15,551 nucleotides of DNA, from positions 24,775-40,325 of the forward strand of contig DBXO01000049.1 of assembly GCA_002309635.1 (NCBI GenBank). The letters run 5' to 3'. Each line of letters opens with the position of its first letter. Position 1 is the stretch's first letter. The notes below the pieces were generated by a model that ran no database searches, was not told where the DNA came from, and saw only the letters and a program-made list of their open reading frames with translations. The stretch comes from Ruminococcus flavefaciens. GTDB lineage: Bacteria > Bacillota > Clostridia > Oscillospirales > Ruminococcaceae. Made by a program: the position numbers and the translations under genes. This document shows positions 8,377 through 15,519 of the stretch, in pieces.

Positions 8377-9278
8377 TTTGCGCCCCCGTTTCTGAGCTCC
8401 TCAGCCATTTTTGCAAGCTTCTTGAAACGATGATTCACTCCAGAGCGGCTTATTGGCACGCTGAGGTTCTCGCCTATCTCCTGCAGACTCATATCGATAT
8501 TGTCAAGACGAAGCTGAGCTACCTCGCGGAGCTCGTCGGAAAGGCTGTCAAGACCTACTGCACGGTCTATCAGCTTTATGTCATCTATCTGCTTCATAGC
8601 GGCCTTTACGACCTTGTCGATATTGGCGGCATCGCAGTTGGCTATCCTGTTTGCTTTATTACGGATATCCTTGTATATCTTCATATTCATCAGTTCAAGA
8701 GTACAACTGGACGCACCGATAAAGGTCAGCGTGTCCTCTATGGATTCGCTGCCCTTGATGTATACTATATGCTGCCCTCTGCGGAGCATTATCTTTGCGG
8801 TAACGCCGATATCGTTCAGGAGCGTCATGATCTGCACCGCAAGCTTTTCTTCAGGGCAGGCAAATTCAAGGTGATACTCCTTGGACGGGTCGTTCACGCT
8901 TCCGCAGGCAAGAAATACCCCTGCTGTAAAAACTCCGAGACTATTTGTTGAAATAATCTCGGAATCTATCTCCCTTGCATTTGCTGCAAGGCGGTATTTC
9001 TTAAAAACATCTGCTGCTTTTTCAGCATAAACATCACAGCTGTAAAGAACTGCACCGTTTTTTCTCATATGCTCCCCGGATTCAGGTCTGAACCTGAAAA
9101 CAGCTTCAAAAAGGCTGCTGAAAAGCTCAGCCGAGATCCTGCTCTCGCTCTGAAAGCATATGTGTTCTTCGGTCAGTGTACGGCAGAACAGCAGCATGCC
9201 ATAAAGGCAGGCAAAACGCCGCTCTTTATCGTAGACCGAAGTGCTTATCTCGTTTCTTACATCATTTGAGAAGGATAT
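8373..9278 (-). CDS. whiA: WhiA, LAGLIDADG-like DNA-binding regulator with an apparent ATA start
   Basis: WhiA regulates sporulation genes in Streptomyces and affects division and chromosome segregation in Bacillus. It has a homing-endonuclease-like N-terminal domain without nuclease activity and a C-terminal helix-turn-helix. The motif SCTLELMNMKIYKDIRN followed by NCDAANIDK (about 191-220) and the terminal HTH with ISRSGVNHR (276-284) identify it. The frame opens after an in-frame TGA at 9285-9287 and encodes ISFSNDVRNEISTSV, which aligns with the family start (MSFS or MSFA), but the first codon is ATA (9276-9278). GGGGAG lies 9 bases before it (9288-9293). The first in-frame ATG (9197) would remove 27 conserved residues. 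From ATA the protein has 301 residues, the normal length. It starts 17 bases past the rapZ stop and overlaps dnaE by ATGA. Confidence 0.93.
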   Translation of the reverse strand: MSFSNDVRNEISTSVYDKERRFACLYGMLLFCRTLTEEHICFQSESRISAELFSSLFEAVFRFRPESGEHMRKNGAVLYSCDVYAEKAADVFKKYRLAANAREIDSEIISTNSLGVFTAGVFLACGSVNDPSKEYHLEFACPEEKLAVQIMTLLNDIGVTAKIMLRRGQHIVYIKGSESIEDTLTFIGASSCTLELMNMKIYKDIRNKANRIANCDAANIDKVVKAAMKQIDDIKLIDRAVGLDSLSDELREVAQLRLDNIDMSLQEIGENLSVPISRSGVNHRFKKLAKMAEELRNGGAK

Positions 9279-9295
9279 TTCAACTCACTCCCCGC

Positions 9296-10168
9296 TCAGA
9301 ATTTTTTATCCTTTGTTATATCACGGTGGTACTTCTGTACCTTGTAATCCTTTTCGACAAGGTGCTTGGCCATTAGCTCGGCAAATGTTATGGAGCGGTG
9401 CTTGCCGCCTGTGCAGCCGAAGGATATGACGAGCTGGCTCTTGCCCTCCTGTACGTACAGTGGAATAAGATAATCTATAAGATCGGTCAGCTTTTTGAAA
9501 AGAGTCTGGGACTGCTCAAAGCCCATAACATAATCCCTTACACAGCTGTCACAGCCCGTATGGTTGCGCAGTTCCTCGATATAAAAGGGATTGGGAAGAC
9601 ACCTTACGTCAAACATGAGGTCTGCATCCGTGGCAACTCCATACTTGAAGCCGAAGGACATTACCTTAATTATCAGCGAATCGGAGCTTTTTTCAAGGAA
9701 AATTGTCTTGACCTGCTCCTTTAGCTGAGATGAGGTAAAATTGGAGGTCTCAACATAATAGTCAGCTATCTCGCGCAGCTGTGAAAGCTGAGACCACTCA
9801 TAATTTATGGCCTCCTGTATATTGCCGTTGAATTTTTCGGAAAGAGGGTGTTTACGACGGGTCTCCTTATATCTTTTGAGGATAACATCGTGTGATGCCT
9901 CGATAAAGAGCACCTTTACATCCACATCAGGCTGGCGCTTCAGTTCCTGCCATGAGCGGAATATTTCAGCAAACATATCGCCCGTGCGTATATCGACCGC
10001 AACTGCGATCTTGCTTATATTTGATTCGGACTGTCTGCATAGATCAACGAACTGGGTTATCAGCTTTGGCGGTATATTATCGATACAATAAAAGCCGATA
10101 TCCTCCATTACATCCATGACGCTCGATTTTCCCGAACCCGACATACCTGTAACAATCAATATCTGCAT
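9296..10168 (-). CDS. rapZ: RapZ/YvcJ family nucleotide-binding protein
   Basis: RapZ in E. coli is an adaptor that binds small RNAs and controls GlmS, so amino-sugar supply for the cell wall; the Bacillus homologue YvcJ binds and hydrolyses nucleotides and affects competence. The 290 residues match the family. A Walker A loop GMSGSGKS (8-15) is followed by AVDIR (57-61) in the N-terminal P-loop domain. The C-terminal domain has the family motifs DVRCLPNPFY (187-196), TGCD (204-207) and GCTGGKHRS (251-259). The start is ATG at 10168 with AGGGGAG about 5 bases upstream, 22 bases past the murB stop. Which RapZ function applies here is inference; its place next to murB suits a cell-wall role. 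The yvcK gene that often follows rapZ is absent. Confidence 0.96.
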   Translation of the reverse strand: MQILIVTGMSGSGKSSVMDVMEDIGFYCIDNIPPKLITQFVDLCRQSESNISKIAVAVDIRTGDMFAEIFRSWQELKRQPDVDVKVLFIEASHDVILKRYKETRRKHPLSEKFNGNIQEAINYEWSQLSQLREIADYYVETSNFTSSQLKEQVKTIFLEKSSDSLIIKVMSFGFKYGVATDADLMFDVRCLPNPFYIEELRNHTGCDSCVRDYVMGFEQSQTLFKKLTDLIDYLIPLYVQEGKSQLVISFGCTGGKHRSITFAELMAKHLVEKDYKVQKYHRDITKDKKF

Positions 10169-10190
10169 AGATCTCCCCTGATTTCGCTTA

Positions 10191-11096
10191 TCAGCTTAAT
10201 ATAACGGGCTCAAGCTCCAGCTTATAGCCTGTTTTTTCATCTACTATCTTCTTTATTCTGTCACATAGCTCAAGAACATCGGAACATGTTGCATACCCCT
10301 TGTTAATAACAAATCCGCTGTGCTTTTCGCTTACCATGGCTCCGCCGCAGGAAAATCCCTTAAGTCCGCACTGGTCAATGAGGAGCGAAGCGTAGCTTCC
10401 CTCGGGACGTTTAAAGGTGCTTCCCGCACTTGGATACTCAAGCGGCTGCTTTGAGCTTCTTTTTGCCATACATTCGGACATAGCCGACTTTATCTCATCA
10501 GGCTTTCCCGAAGCCAGCTCAAGAGTTACCGAAGTAATGACCCTGTTGCTGCCCGAGAAAAAGCTCCTGCGATATGCAAGCTCCATATCTTCTTTATAAA
10601 TGGTCTTTATCTCACAGTTTTCGTCGATATACTCTGCTGAAGCGACAACGTCCTTCATTTCGCTGCCGTATGCCCCTGCGTTCATATAAAGCGCACCGCC
10701 GATGGTACCGGGGATACCGAAGAGGTTTTCCATGCCCGTAAGTCCCAGCTGCTGTGCACGGACGCAGGCAGAAGCAAGCAGGGTTCCGGCGTCGCACCTG
10801 ATACTGCTGCCGCTGACCTCGATATCAGAAAAATCACTTCCGAAATGGAGGATTATACCCTCAAAGCCCTCGTCGGGAACGAGCACATTGCTTCCCCTGC
10901 CGAGAATGCCGTATTTTATGCCGCTCCCCCTCAGATACCTTATGAGCTCTGCTGCCGAAGCGGCGGAATTTACACTTACAAGTGCTGTACATGGTCCGCC
11001 GAAACGGAAGGTTATATATTCGCTGAGCGGAGCCTCAGGTGTTATCCTGCACCCTAGCTTGTCACATAATAAAGTCAGTTCACTAATATCTATCAT
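10191..11096 (-). CDS. murB: UDP-N-acetylenolpyruvoylglucosamine reductase
   Basis: MurB reduces the enolpyruvyl group of UDP-GlcNAc-enolpyruvate with NADPH and bound FAD to give UDP-MurNAc, the second committed step of peptidoglycan synthesis, in the cytoplasm. The FAD-binding segments are LGRGSNVLV (65-73) and IPGTIGGALYMNAGAYG (128-144). Active-site residues fitting the family are R176 or R177 (AYRRSFF), S226 in PSAGSTFKRP as proton donor, and E296 in LELEP near the C-terminus. The length of 301 residues fits the Firmicute (type II) enzyme that lacks the extra loop of E. coli MurB. The start is ATG at 11096 with AGGGGG a few bases upstream, 39 bases past the hprK stop. The genes hprK-murB-rapZ form a recurrent clostridial group. 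Confidence 0.97.
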   Translation of the reverse strand: MIDISELTLLCDKLGCRITPEAPLSEYITFRFGGPCTALVSVNSAASAAELIRYLRGSGIKYGILGRGSNVLVPDEGFEGIILHFGSDFSDIEVSGSSIRCDAGTLLASACVRAQQLGLTGMENLFGIPGTIGGALYMNAGAYGSEMKDVVASAEYIDENCEIKTIYKEDMELAYRRSFFSGSNRVITSVTLELASGKPDEIKSAMSECMAKRSSKQPLEYPSAGSTFKRPEGSYASLLIDQCGLKGFSCGGAMVSEKHSGFVINKGYATCSDVLELCDRIKKIVDEKTGYKLELEPVILS

Positions 11097-11135
11097 TGTG
11101 TCCCCCTGAATTTATTGAATATTTTATCAAGTTTC

Positions 11136-12095
11136 TCAGAATGCCTCGTAATCACGGACAACTTCCTTTGGCTCCGATTCCATTCCGAGCCTGTTAAGAA
11201 GCTCGCGGGCAGCATTATAGCCCATCTTCTTCTGTCTGTTGTTCATAGCGGCTACCTCAAGTATTACGGCAAGATTACGGCCCGGCTTTACAGGGATCGT
11301 AAGTGATGGTATCTTTACACCGAGAAGGCTTACGAATTCTGTATCCACGCCCATTCTGTCATAGACCTTTTCCGAATTCCACTGCTCCAGCTCGACCACA
11401 AGGTCTATCTTCTCCGTCATCTTTACAGCACCGATACCGAAAAGTCTTCTTGCATTGATAATGCCGATACCACGGAGTTCAAGGAAGTGACGGATATTGT
11501 CGGGAGAACTTCCCACAAGACTTATATTCGATACCTTTCTGATCTCAACAGCATCATCGGCAACAAGCCTGTGTCCTCTTTTTACAAGCTCTATGGCAGT
11601 TTCGCTCTTACCTACGCCGCTTTCTCCTGTTATGAACACGCCCTCGCCGTATATCTCTATGAGCACGCCGTGACGAGTTACTCTCGGAGCAAGATTAAGA
11701 TTAAGAAAGGCTATAAGACCCGACATGAAATTGGAAGTGCTCTCCTTGCTTCTCAGGAGCGGTACCTCATATTCCTTGGCAAGCTCAAGCATTTCCGCAA
11801 AATAAGGCAGCTCTCTCGTTATTATGAGAGCGGGTATCCTCTGTGCAAAAAGAAGCTGCAGACGCTCCTTCCTTGTCTTCTCGTCGATGGTGGATAGATA
11901 TGCGAACTCCATTTTTCCGATGATCTGGATACGTTCGGGATTGAAATACTCATAGAACCCCATAAGCTGAAGTCCCGGACGGTTAACATCGTTCTCATCG
12001 ATCATTACCTCACTGGCGTCCTTGTGTATGTATATAGTTTCGAGCTTGAATTCATCAATGACGCGCTGAAGTGAAACCTTAAAATTCTCTGCCAT
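11136..12095 (-). CDS. hprK: HPr kinase/phosphorylase
   Basis: HprK phosphorylates HPr at Ser46 when fructose-1,6-bisphosphate is high and removes the phosphate when it is low. It thereby sets CcpA-dependent carbon-catabolite control. The 319 residues include the N-terminal DRTGG-like domain (about 1-130), the catalytic His142 (TRHGVLIE), Walker A GESGVGKS (157-164), the acidic ADD at 179-181 and the HprK signature ELRGIGIINARRLFG (206-220), followed by PVKPGRNLAVILEVAAMN (268-285). All key positions look intact. The start is ATG at 12095 with CGGAG 7 bases upstream, 40 bases past the preceding gene. Fructose-1,6-bisphosphate is made by PfkA, encoded at the far end of the same gene string. 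Confidence 0.97.
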   Translation of the reverse strand: MAENFKVSLQRVIDEFKLETIYIHKDASEVMIDENDVNRPGLQLMGFYEYFNPERIQIIGKMEFAYLSTIDEKTRKERLQLLFAQRIPALIITRELPYFAEMLELAKEYEVPLLRSKESTSNFMSGLIAFLNLNLAPRVTRHGVLIEIYGEGVFITGESGVGKSETAIELVKRGHRLVADDAVEIRKVSNISLVGSSPDNIRHFLELRGIGIINARRLFGIGAVKMTEKIDLVVELEQWNSEKVYDRMGVDTEFVSLLGVKIPSLTIPVKPGRNLAVILEVAAMNNRQKKMGYNAARELLNRLGMESEPKEVVRDYEAF

Positions 12096-12135
12096 AGTAA
12101 ACTCCGTTCTCCGATCATGGACCGGGAATTATTTT

Positions 12136-13335
12136 TCAGCCGATTACGTATGATTCATATCCGCAGCCGACTATCTCATCCTTTGCATCAAGCAGTTCCT
12201 GTATACCTGCCGCAGCTCCCGAAACTCGTACCGCTACGTTGAAATCGTCAAGCTCCTCTCCAACAAGGTCAAGCATTTTCTTGACGTTTTCGGCAGGTGT
12301 GCCGCTGAATTCATATACTGTATCGGGAGTCCATACTCCGTAAGCGATATTGTCGAGATCTATATTCAGCACGACCGTATTCACCTTGAGCAGCATGGGC
12401 TGAACGATATCCTTTTTGCCCTTGAGCAGATCCGAGGCATTGACCTCAAGAAGCATTTTCGAGCCGTTTGACATGGCTTTTTCATACATAAGGTTCGCAG
12501 CAGATGTAAGAGCCATGTATCTGTCCGATGTCACGAACCTGTCTCCGAGGATATCTATGTCCGACTGACGGAATTCGGGGAAAACGAAATCCGAGCATAC
12601 TACCCTTTCAAAGCCCGCAGAGGTAACCTCGTCAACTATATCGGTATTATAGTTCACTGCATTTTCCGAAAACGGATTCAGCCACGGCTTTCCGCCTGCC
12701 TCGGCGCTGTTGTCTATCCACAGGCTGCCGTTGGCATATGTAAGATAGCTCATATCCTGAAAGTACATGGGAACAACATTGTCATAGAATGTGCTTACAC
12801 GGGCAACTGGTTTATATCCTGCCGAAATTATAGCGTCCGCTATATCCTTCGGCCTCATTCCGCCCTCAATTATTCCCGATGAGGTGGCATAGTAATTGTT
12901 CGATATATAATTTATAGTTCCGCCCTCTGCCTTCATGGGTACCTCGACGTACTCTATCTTCTGATCGGCCGGTACCTTCTTAAGAGCCTTTTTCAGCGTA
13001 TCCTTATCTGCAAGATCCATAGCGGTGAGTGAAAAAGCCCTGAACCGCTCCAGATTGAACGGCACAACAGCTGTGGTATCCTCCTGAGTTACAGTCTCAC
13101 CGTTTGCGTCCGTAACGACCTCTTCCTCAAACGTCGGAGCAGTTGTGGTAAGTGTGTCGCCTTTCTGCTTCGCATAGTTTATGAGCGGCCCCGCAACACT
13201 GAATCCTATAAAAAAGATACCGCCGATAAGAAGAACTGTAAGTCCAACTGAGAAAGCCTTTCCGACAGGGCTTTTTCCGTAATAATTCTTTTCCTTGGTC
13301 TTATAGATCTTCCTGCCTTTATTCTTGAACTTCAT
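12136..13335 (-). CDS. Membrane-anchored DUF4015-like putative glycoside hydrolase
   Basis: The 399-residue protein has a strongly basic cytoplasmic N-terminus (1-26), one membrane helix (about 28-50), a Thr- and acid-rich linker (60-92) and an extracellular domain (93-399). That layout suggests a type II anchored protein facing the cell wall. The domain shows the pattern of the DUF4015 (putative glycosyl hydrolase, TIM-barrel) family: VEVPMKAEGGTINY (130-143), GYKPVARVSTFYDNVVP (173-189), GKPWLNPFSENAVNYN (215-230) and FERVVCSDFVFPEF (242-255). These correspond to family segments of the type ARI-V-KD, WVDPY and FDYVRFP. No enzyme of this family is characterised well enough for me to name a substrate; polysaccharide or peptidoglycan is inference, supported only by nearby murB. 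The start is ATG at 13335 with AGGAG about 10 bases upstream. It lies 31 bases past the rnfA-like gene and 40 before hprK. Confidence 0.72.
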   Translation of the reverse strand: MKFKNKGRKIYKTKEKNYYGKSPVGKAFSVGLTVLLIGGIFFIGFSVAGPLINYAKQKGDTLTTTAPTFEEEVVTDANGETVTQEDTTAVVPFNLERFRAFSLTAMDLADKDTLKKALKKVPADQKIEYVEVPMKAEGGTINYISNNYYATSSGIIEGGMRPKDIADAIISAGYKPVARVSTFYDNVVPMYFQDMSYLTYANGSLWIDNSAEAGGKPWLNPFSENAVNYNTDIVDEVTSAGFERVVCSDFVFPEFRQSDIDILGDRFVTSDRYMALTSAANLMYEKAMSNGSKMLLEVNASDLLKGKKDIVQPMLLKVNTVVLNIDLDNIAYGVWTPDTVYEFSGTPAENVKKMLDLVGEELDDFNVAVRVSGAAAGIQELLDAKDEIVGCGYESYVIG

Positions 13336-13366
13336 TAATAAACTCTCCTAAATCAGTATAATGCAC

Positions 13367-13939
13367 TTATCTGAGCGAATATACTGCCATTGATATGATA
13401 CCAAGGTACACCAGCATTGCAGGGAAGCCTCTGAACGAAGCAGGAACCTTGGAGGAATTAAGCTTTCTGTATGCGGCTGTAAGTATCAGCGCAGCTATTA
13501 TGAAACCTGCTCCTGCTTCAAGACCCGCCGCGGCATATCTGCCGAAACTGTACTTTATCCCGTCAGCAGCAGAGCTTTCGTTTATAGTAAAAAGCGTTCC
13601 CACAACAGCGCAGTTGAACGCCGAAACATGGACATATTTGCGCAGATCTTCAAATCTGTGCCTGTAAAGATAGTATACTGCCGTCAGCAGAAGTACATAA
13701 AGAACGCTTATGACCAGAATATACAGAAGAAGCCTGAGATCAGACAGCGCCGACGGAAGTGCAAGGTCGATAAAATAGGCCCCCATTGCGCCTAAAGAAG
13801 TAAAAAACGTTATGACAAAGGCTGTAGCCATAAGGCTTTTTTTACTGCCTGCCGCAATGAATATGGTACTCGTACCAAGGGCACGGGACAGTATAAGATT
13901 TGCCGCAAGAAGTGCAATAAGGTCATTTATCAGAAACAT
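13367..13939 (-). CDS. Divergent RnfA/NqrE-family membrane subunit
   Basis: In Rnf and Na+-NQR complexes this six-helix subunit pairs with RnfE/NqrD and shares an intramembrane [2Fe-2S] cluster held by two cysteines from each. The 190-residue protein keeps RnfA landmarks: LAANLILSRALG (11-22), GSKK, FNCAVVG (108-114) and a C-terminal KVPASFRGFPA. Of the two cluster cysteines, C110 (NCAV) is kept, but the first, in the family motif LG-C-P, is replaced: the sequence reads LGTST with S24. I chose ATG at 13939 because AGGAG lies 8 bases upstream; a GTG at 13948 overlaps that site. It overlaps the rnfE-like gene by 17 bases. No rnfB follows. RnfA ancestry is well supported, but electron transfer through it is doubtful. 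Confidence 0.85.
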   Translation of the reverse strand: MFLINDLIALLAANLILSRALGTSTIFIAAGSKKSLMATAFVITFFTSLGAMGAYFIDLALPSALSDLRLLLYILVISVLYVLLLTAVYYLYRHRFEDLRKYVHVSAFNCAVVGTLFTINESSAADGIKYSFGRYAAAGLEAGAGFIIAALILTAAYRKLNSSKVPASFRGFPAMLVYLGIISMAVYSLR

Positions 13940-14558
13940 CCGTATCACTCCTTATCTCTTCTTTATTCTTTGAAACAGCATTTCTGATAAATCGGTAAGC
14001 CCCGCACATGAGACCGAGGAATATAAATCCTCCGAATGGCTTTGAAAGGCCGTCAATAAGGGTATTCATGTCAACAATACGGTTATTGATGGTACCGTAG
14101 GCAAAAAGCTCACGCAGAAAACCTGTCAGTATCATTACTGCATCGAAGCCGAGTATGCAGAATAAAAGCGAAACTATCATATCAGGCTTCTTCATTCGGA
14201 AAAACTTTGCTTCTGTCTGAAAAACGATGAGCGAATTTACCGCCAGCAGCGGGAAATATATGCCTATCCTCGGAATCGACTGAGGATAAAGCGCTGATGT
14301 GGCAAGCCTTACGGGGATATATACTACCGCCGCTATCAGGGCGTAGAGTATGACCTTGACTGTATATGGAAGCTTCTGCGGTACAAATGATGAGATAAGC
14401 ACTGAAAGAAAGGTTATTGCAGTAAATGCATAGACCAGAGCCACAGCATTTTTCAGCGTATCTCCGCAGACGATAACAGGAGAAATCACCATAAGTCCGG
14501 AAAGGACTATATTATCTCCGAGTACACCTCCGAAAAGAGCTTTTCTGCGATCATCCAC
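13923..14558 (-). CDS. Divergent RnfE/NqrD-family membrane subunit lacking both cluster cysteines
   Basis: RnfE/NqrD is the inverted-topology partner of RnfA. This 211-residue protein has about six membrane helices and matches the family in GDNIVLSGL (14-22, like the ENPVFVQ-L region), YFPLLAVNSLIVFQTEA (101-117, like IPLIVVNCIILGRAEA) and FLRELFAYGTI (147-157, like AIREILG-GTI). Both cysteines expected to hold the [2Fe-2S] cluster are serine: S26 in VISPV (family L-C-P) and S109 in VNSLI (family VNCII). Another cysteine, C31, lies five residues after S26. The start is GTG at 14558 with GGGGGAG about 7 bases upstream; there is no better start. It overlaps the rnfD-like gene by 8 bases. A hydrophilic tail follows the last helix. 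Confidence 0.8.
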   Translation of the reverse strand: MDDRRKALFGGVLGDNIVLSGLMVISPVIVCGDTLKNAVALVYAFTAITFLSVLISSFVPQKLPYTVKVILYALIAAVVYIPVRLATSALYPQSIPRIGIYFPLLAVNSLIVFQTEAKFFRMKKPDMIVSLLFCILGFDAVMILTGFLRELFAYGTINNRIVDMNTLIDGLSKPFGGFIFLGLMCGAYRFIRNAVSKNKEEIRSDTDVSDK

Positions 14559-15519
14559 CGTATGTCTCCCCCTCTCCTCCGTCTGTTTCCATCTGCTCCT
14601 GTGCAGCTGCCTCTATCCTCTTTTCAAGGTTCCTGAAGCCCAGTGCCACAGGTGTAAAAAGCACAGAAACGATAACGATAGCGTTTTCCTTTGCTCCCGT
14701 GAGTACGAGAACGTACGAGAAGACTCCTATGAAAAGGCCGTAGAAGAATGCATAATAATCACGTCTTGGAGCTATCCTCACATCGGAAACTATATATATG
14801 GCAGCAAAAAGAACCATATTCGTAACAAGCGAATACTTGAGCGAATCGCTCTTTGACGAGACCGCAGGAGTCACTACCGCAAAAAAGCCCGTACCGAAAA
14901 TGGTACCAAGAAAGGCTCCGGCAGATATGCTTCTTCTGAACATGAGCACCACGGCAGCAACTGCAAGCAGAAGTATGCTTACAGCTCCCGCAGGTCCGCT
15001 GAAATTGCCGAGAAGGATCTCAAGATCGGAATAACGGAAGGTTCCCGTATGATTGAAAGTATGGGAAGCCGAATTAACAAGCACATCAGGCACGTCAAAA
15101 ACGCCCGATCTCACATGCGGCTCGGGATATTGCAGAAGCTTTCTTCCCCATGAAGTAAGCACAAAAACATACGCCGCAGCTGCAGGTGAAAAAATCATGT
15201 TTATGCGCCCGCCGAAAATATTCTTTGCGGCTATGGTGGCAAATAAAGCCGCAACAGCAGCTACCTTGTAGTCCATTACCGCAGGGAACATCAGCGCAAG
15301 GATAAGCGCATCAGAGGTACAGGTAAGATCGTCGGCAGAGAATCTGCGCTTCATTAGTCTTAATGAAGCTATTTCCGCAGCTGCTGCCGCAGCAATGCAT
15401 ACTGCCGCAAGAACCACCGAGCGAATACCGTAGTAAAAATATGCCATAAGCTCCAGCGTAAGGAGCGTAAGCATTACGTCCAGCCAGATATGACGTTCTT
15501 TTATTGCTCTTTTCAGCAT
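14551..15519 (-). CDS. Divergent RnfD/NqrB-family membrane subunit
   Basis: RnfD/NqrB is the largest membrane subunit of these redox pumps and normally carries FMN bound covalently to a threonine in an S-G/A-A-T motif. The 322 residues form about nine to ten membrane segments. RnfD landmarks are HIWLDVMLTLL (10-20), TSDALILALMFPA (68-80), KNIFGGRINMIFSPA (99-113) and DLEILLGNFSGPAGAVSILL (165-184, like LFLG-I-G-IGETS). The FMN motif is not clear; the place where it is expected reads VNSASHTFNHTG (148-159), so only T154 could serve. The glutamate of the GETS motif is also absent. The start is ATG at 15519 with AAGGAAG 7 bases upstream; it overlaps the stop of the gene before it. RnfG, usually next, is missing: the following gene is the rnfE-like one. 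The C-terminal tail is acidic and hydrophilic. Confidence 0.82.
   Translation of the reverse strand: MLKRAIKERHIWLDVMLTLLTLELMAYFYYGIRSVVLAAVCIAAAAAAEIASLRLMKRRFSADDLTCTSDALILALMFPAVMDYKVAAVAALFATIAAKNIFGGRINMIFSPAAAAYVFVLTSWGRKLLQYPEPHVRSGVFDVPDVLVNSASHTFNHTGTFRYSDLEILLGNFSGPAGAVSILLLAVAAVVLMFRRSISAGAFLGTIFGTGFFAVVTPAVSSKSDSLKYSLVTNMVLFAAIYIVSDVRIAPRRDYYAFFYGLFIGVFSYVLVLTGAKENAIVIVSVLFTPVALGFRNLEKRIEAAAQEQMETDGGEGETYGG

Noticed and set aside
8430..8951. Open frames of 90-170 codons on the plus strand opposite whiA
   Set aside because: WhiA motifs on the minus strand explain the region; the opposite frames have no conserved pattern.
8373..9197. whiA starting at the ATG at 9197
   Set aside because: That would remove 27 residues that match the conserved WhiA N-terminus and would leave the good Shine-Dalgarno at 9288-9293 unused.
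13940..13948. GTG start at 13948 for the rnfA-like gene
   Set aside because: The GTG overlaps the AGGAG that serves the ATG at 13939, and the ATG gives the usual RnfA N-terminus.
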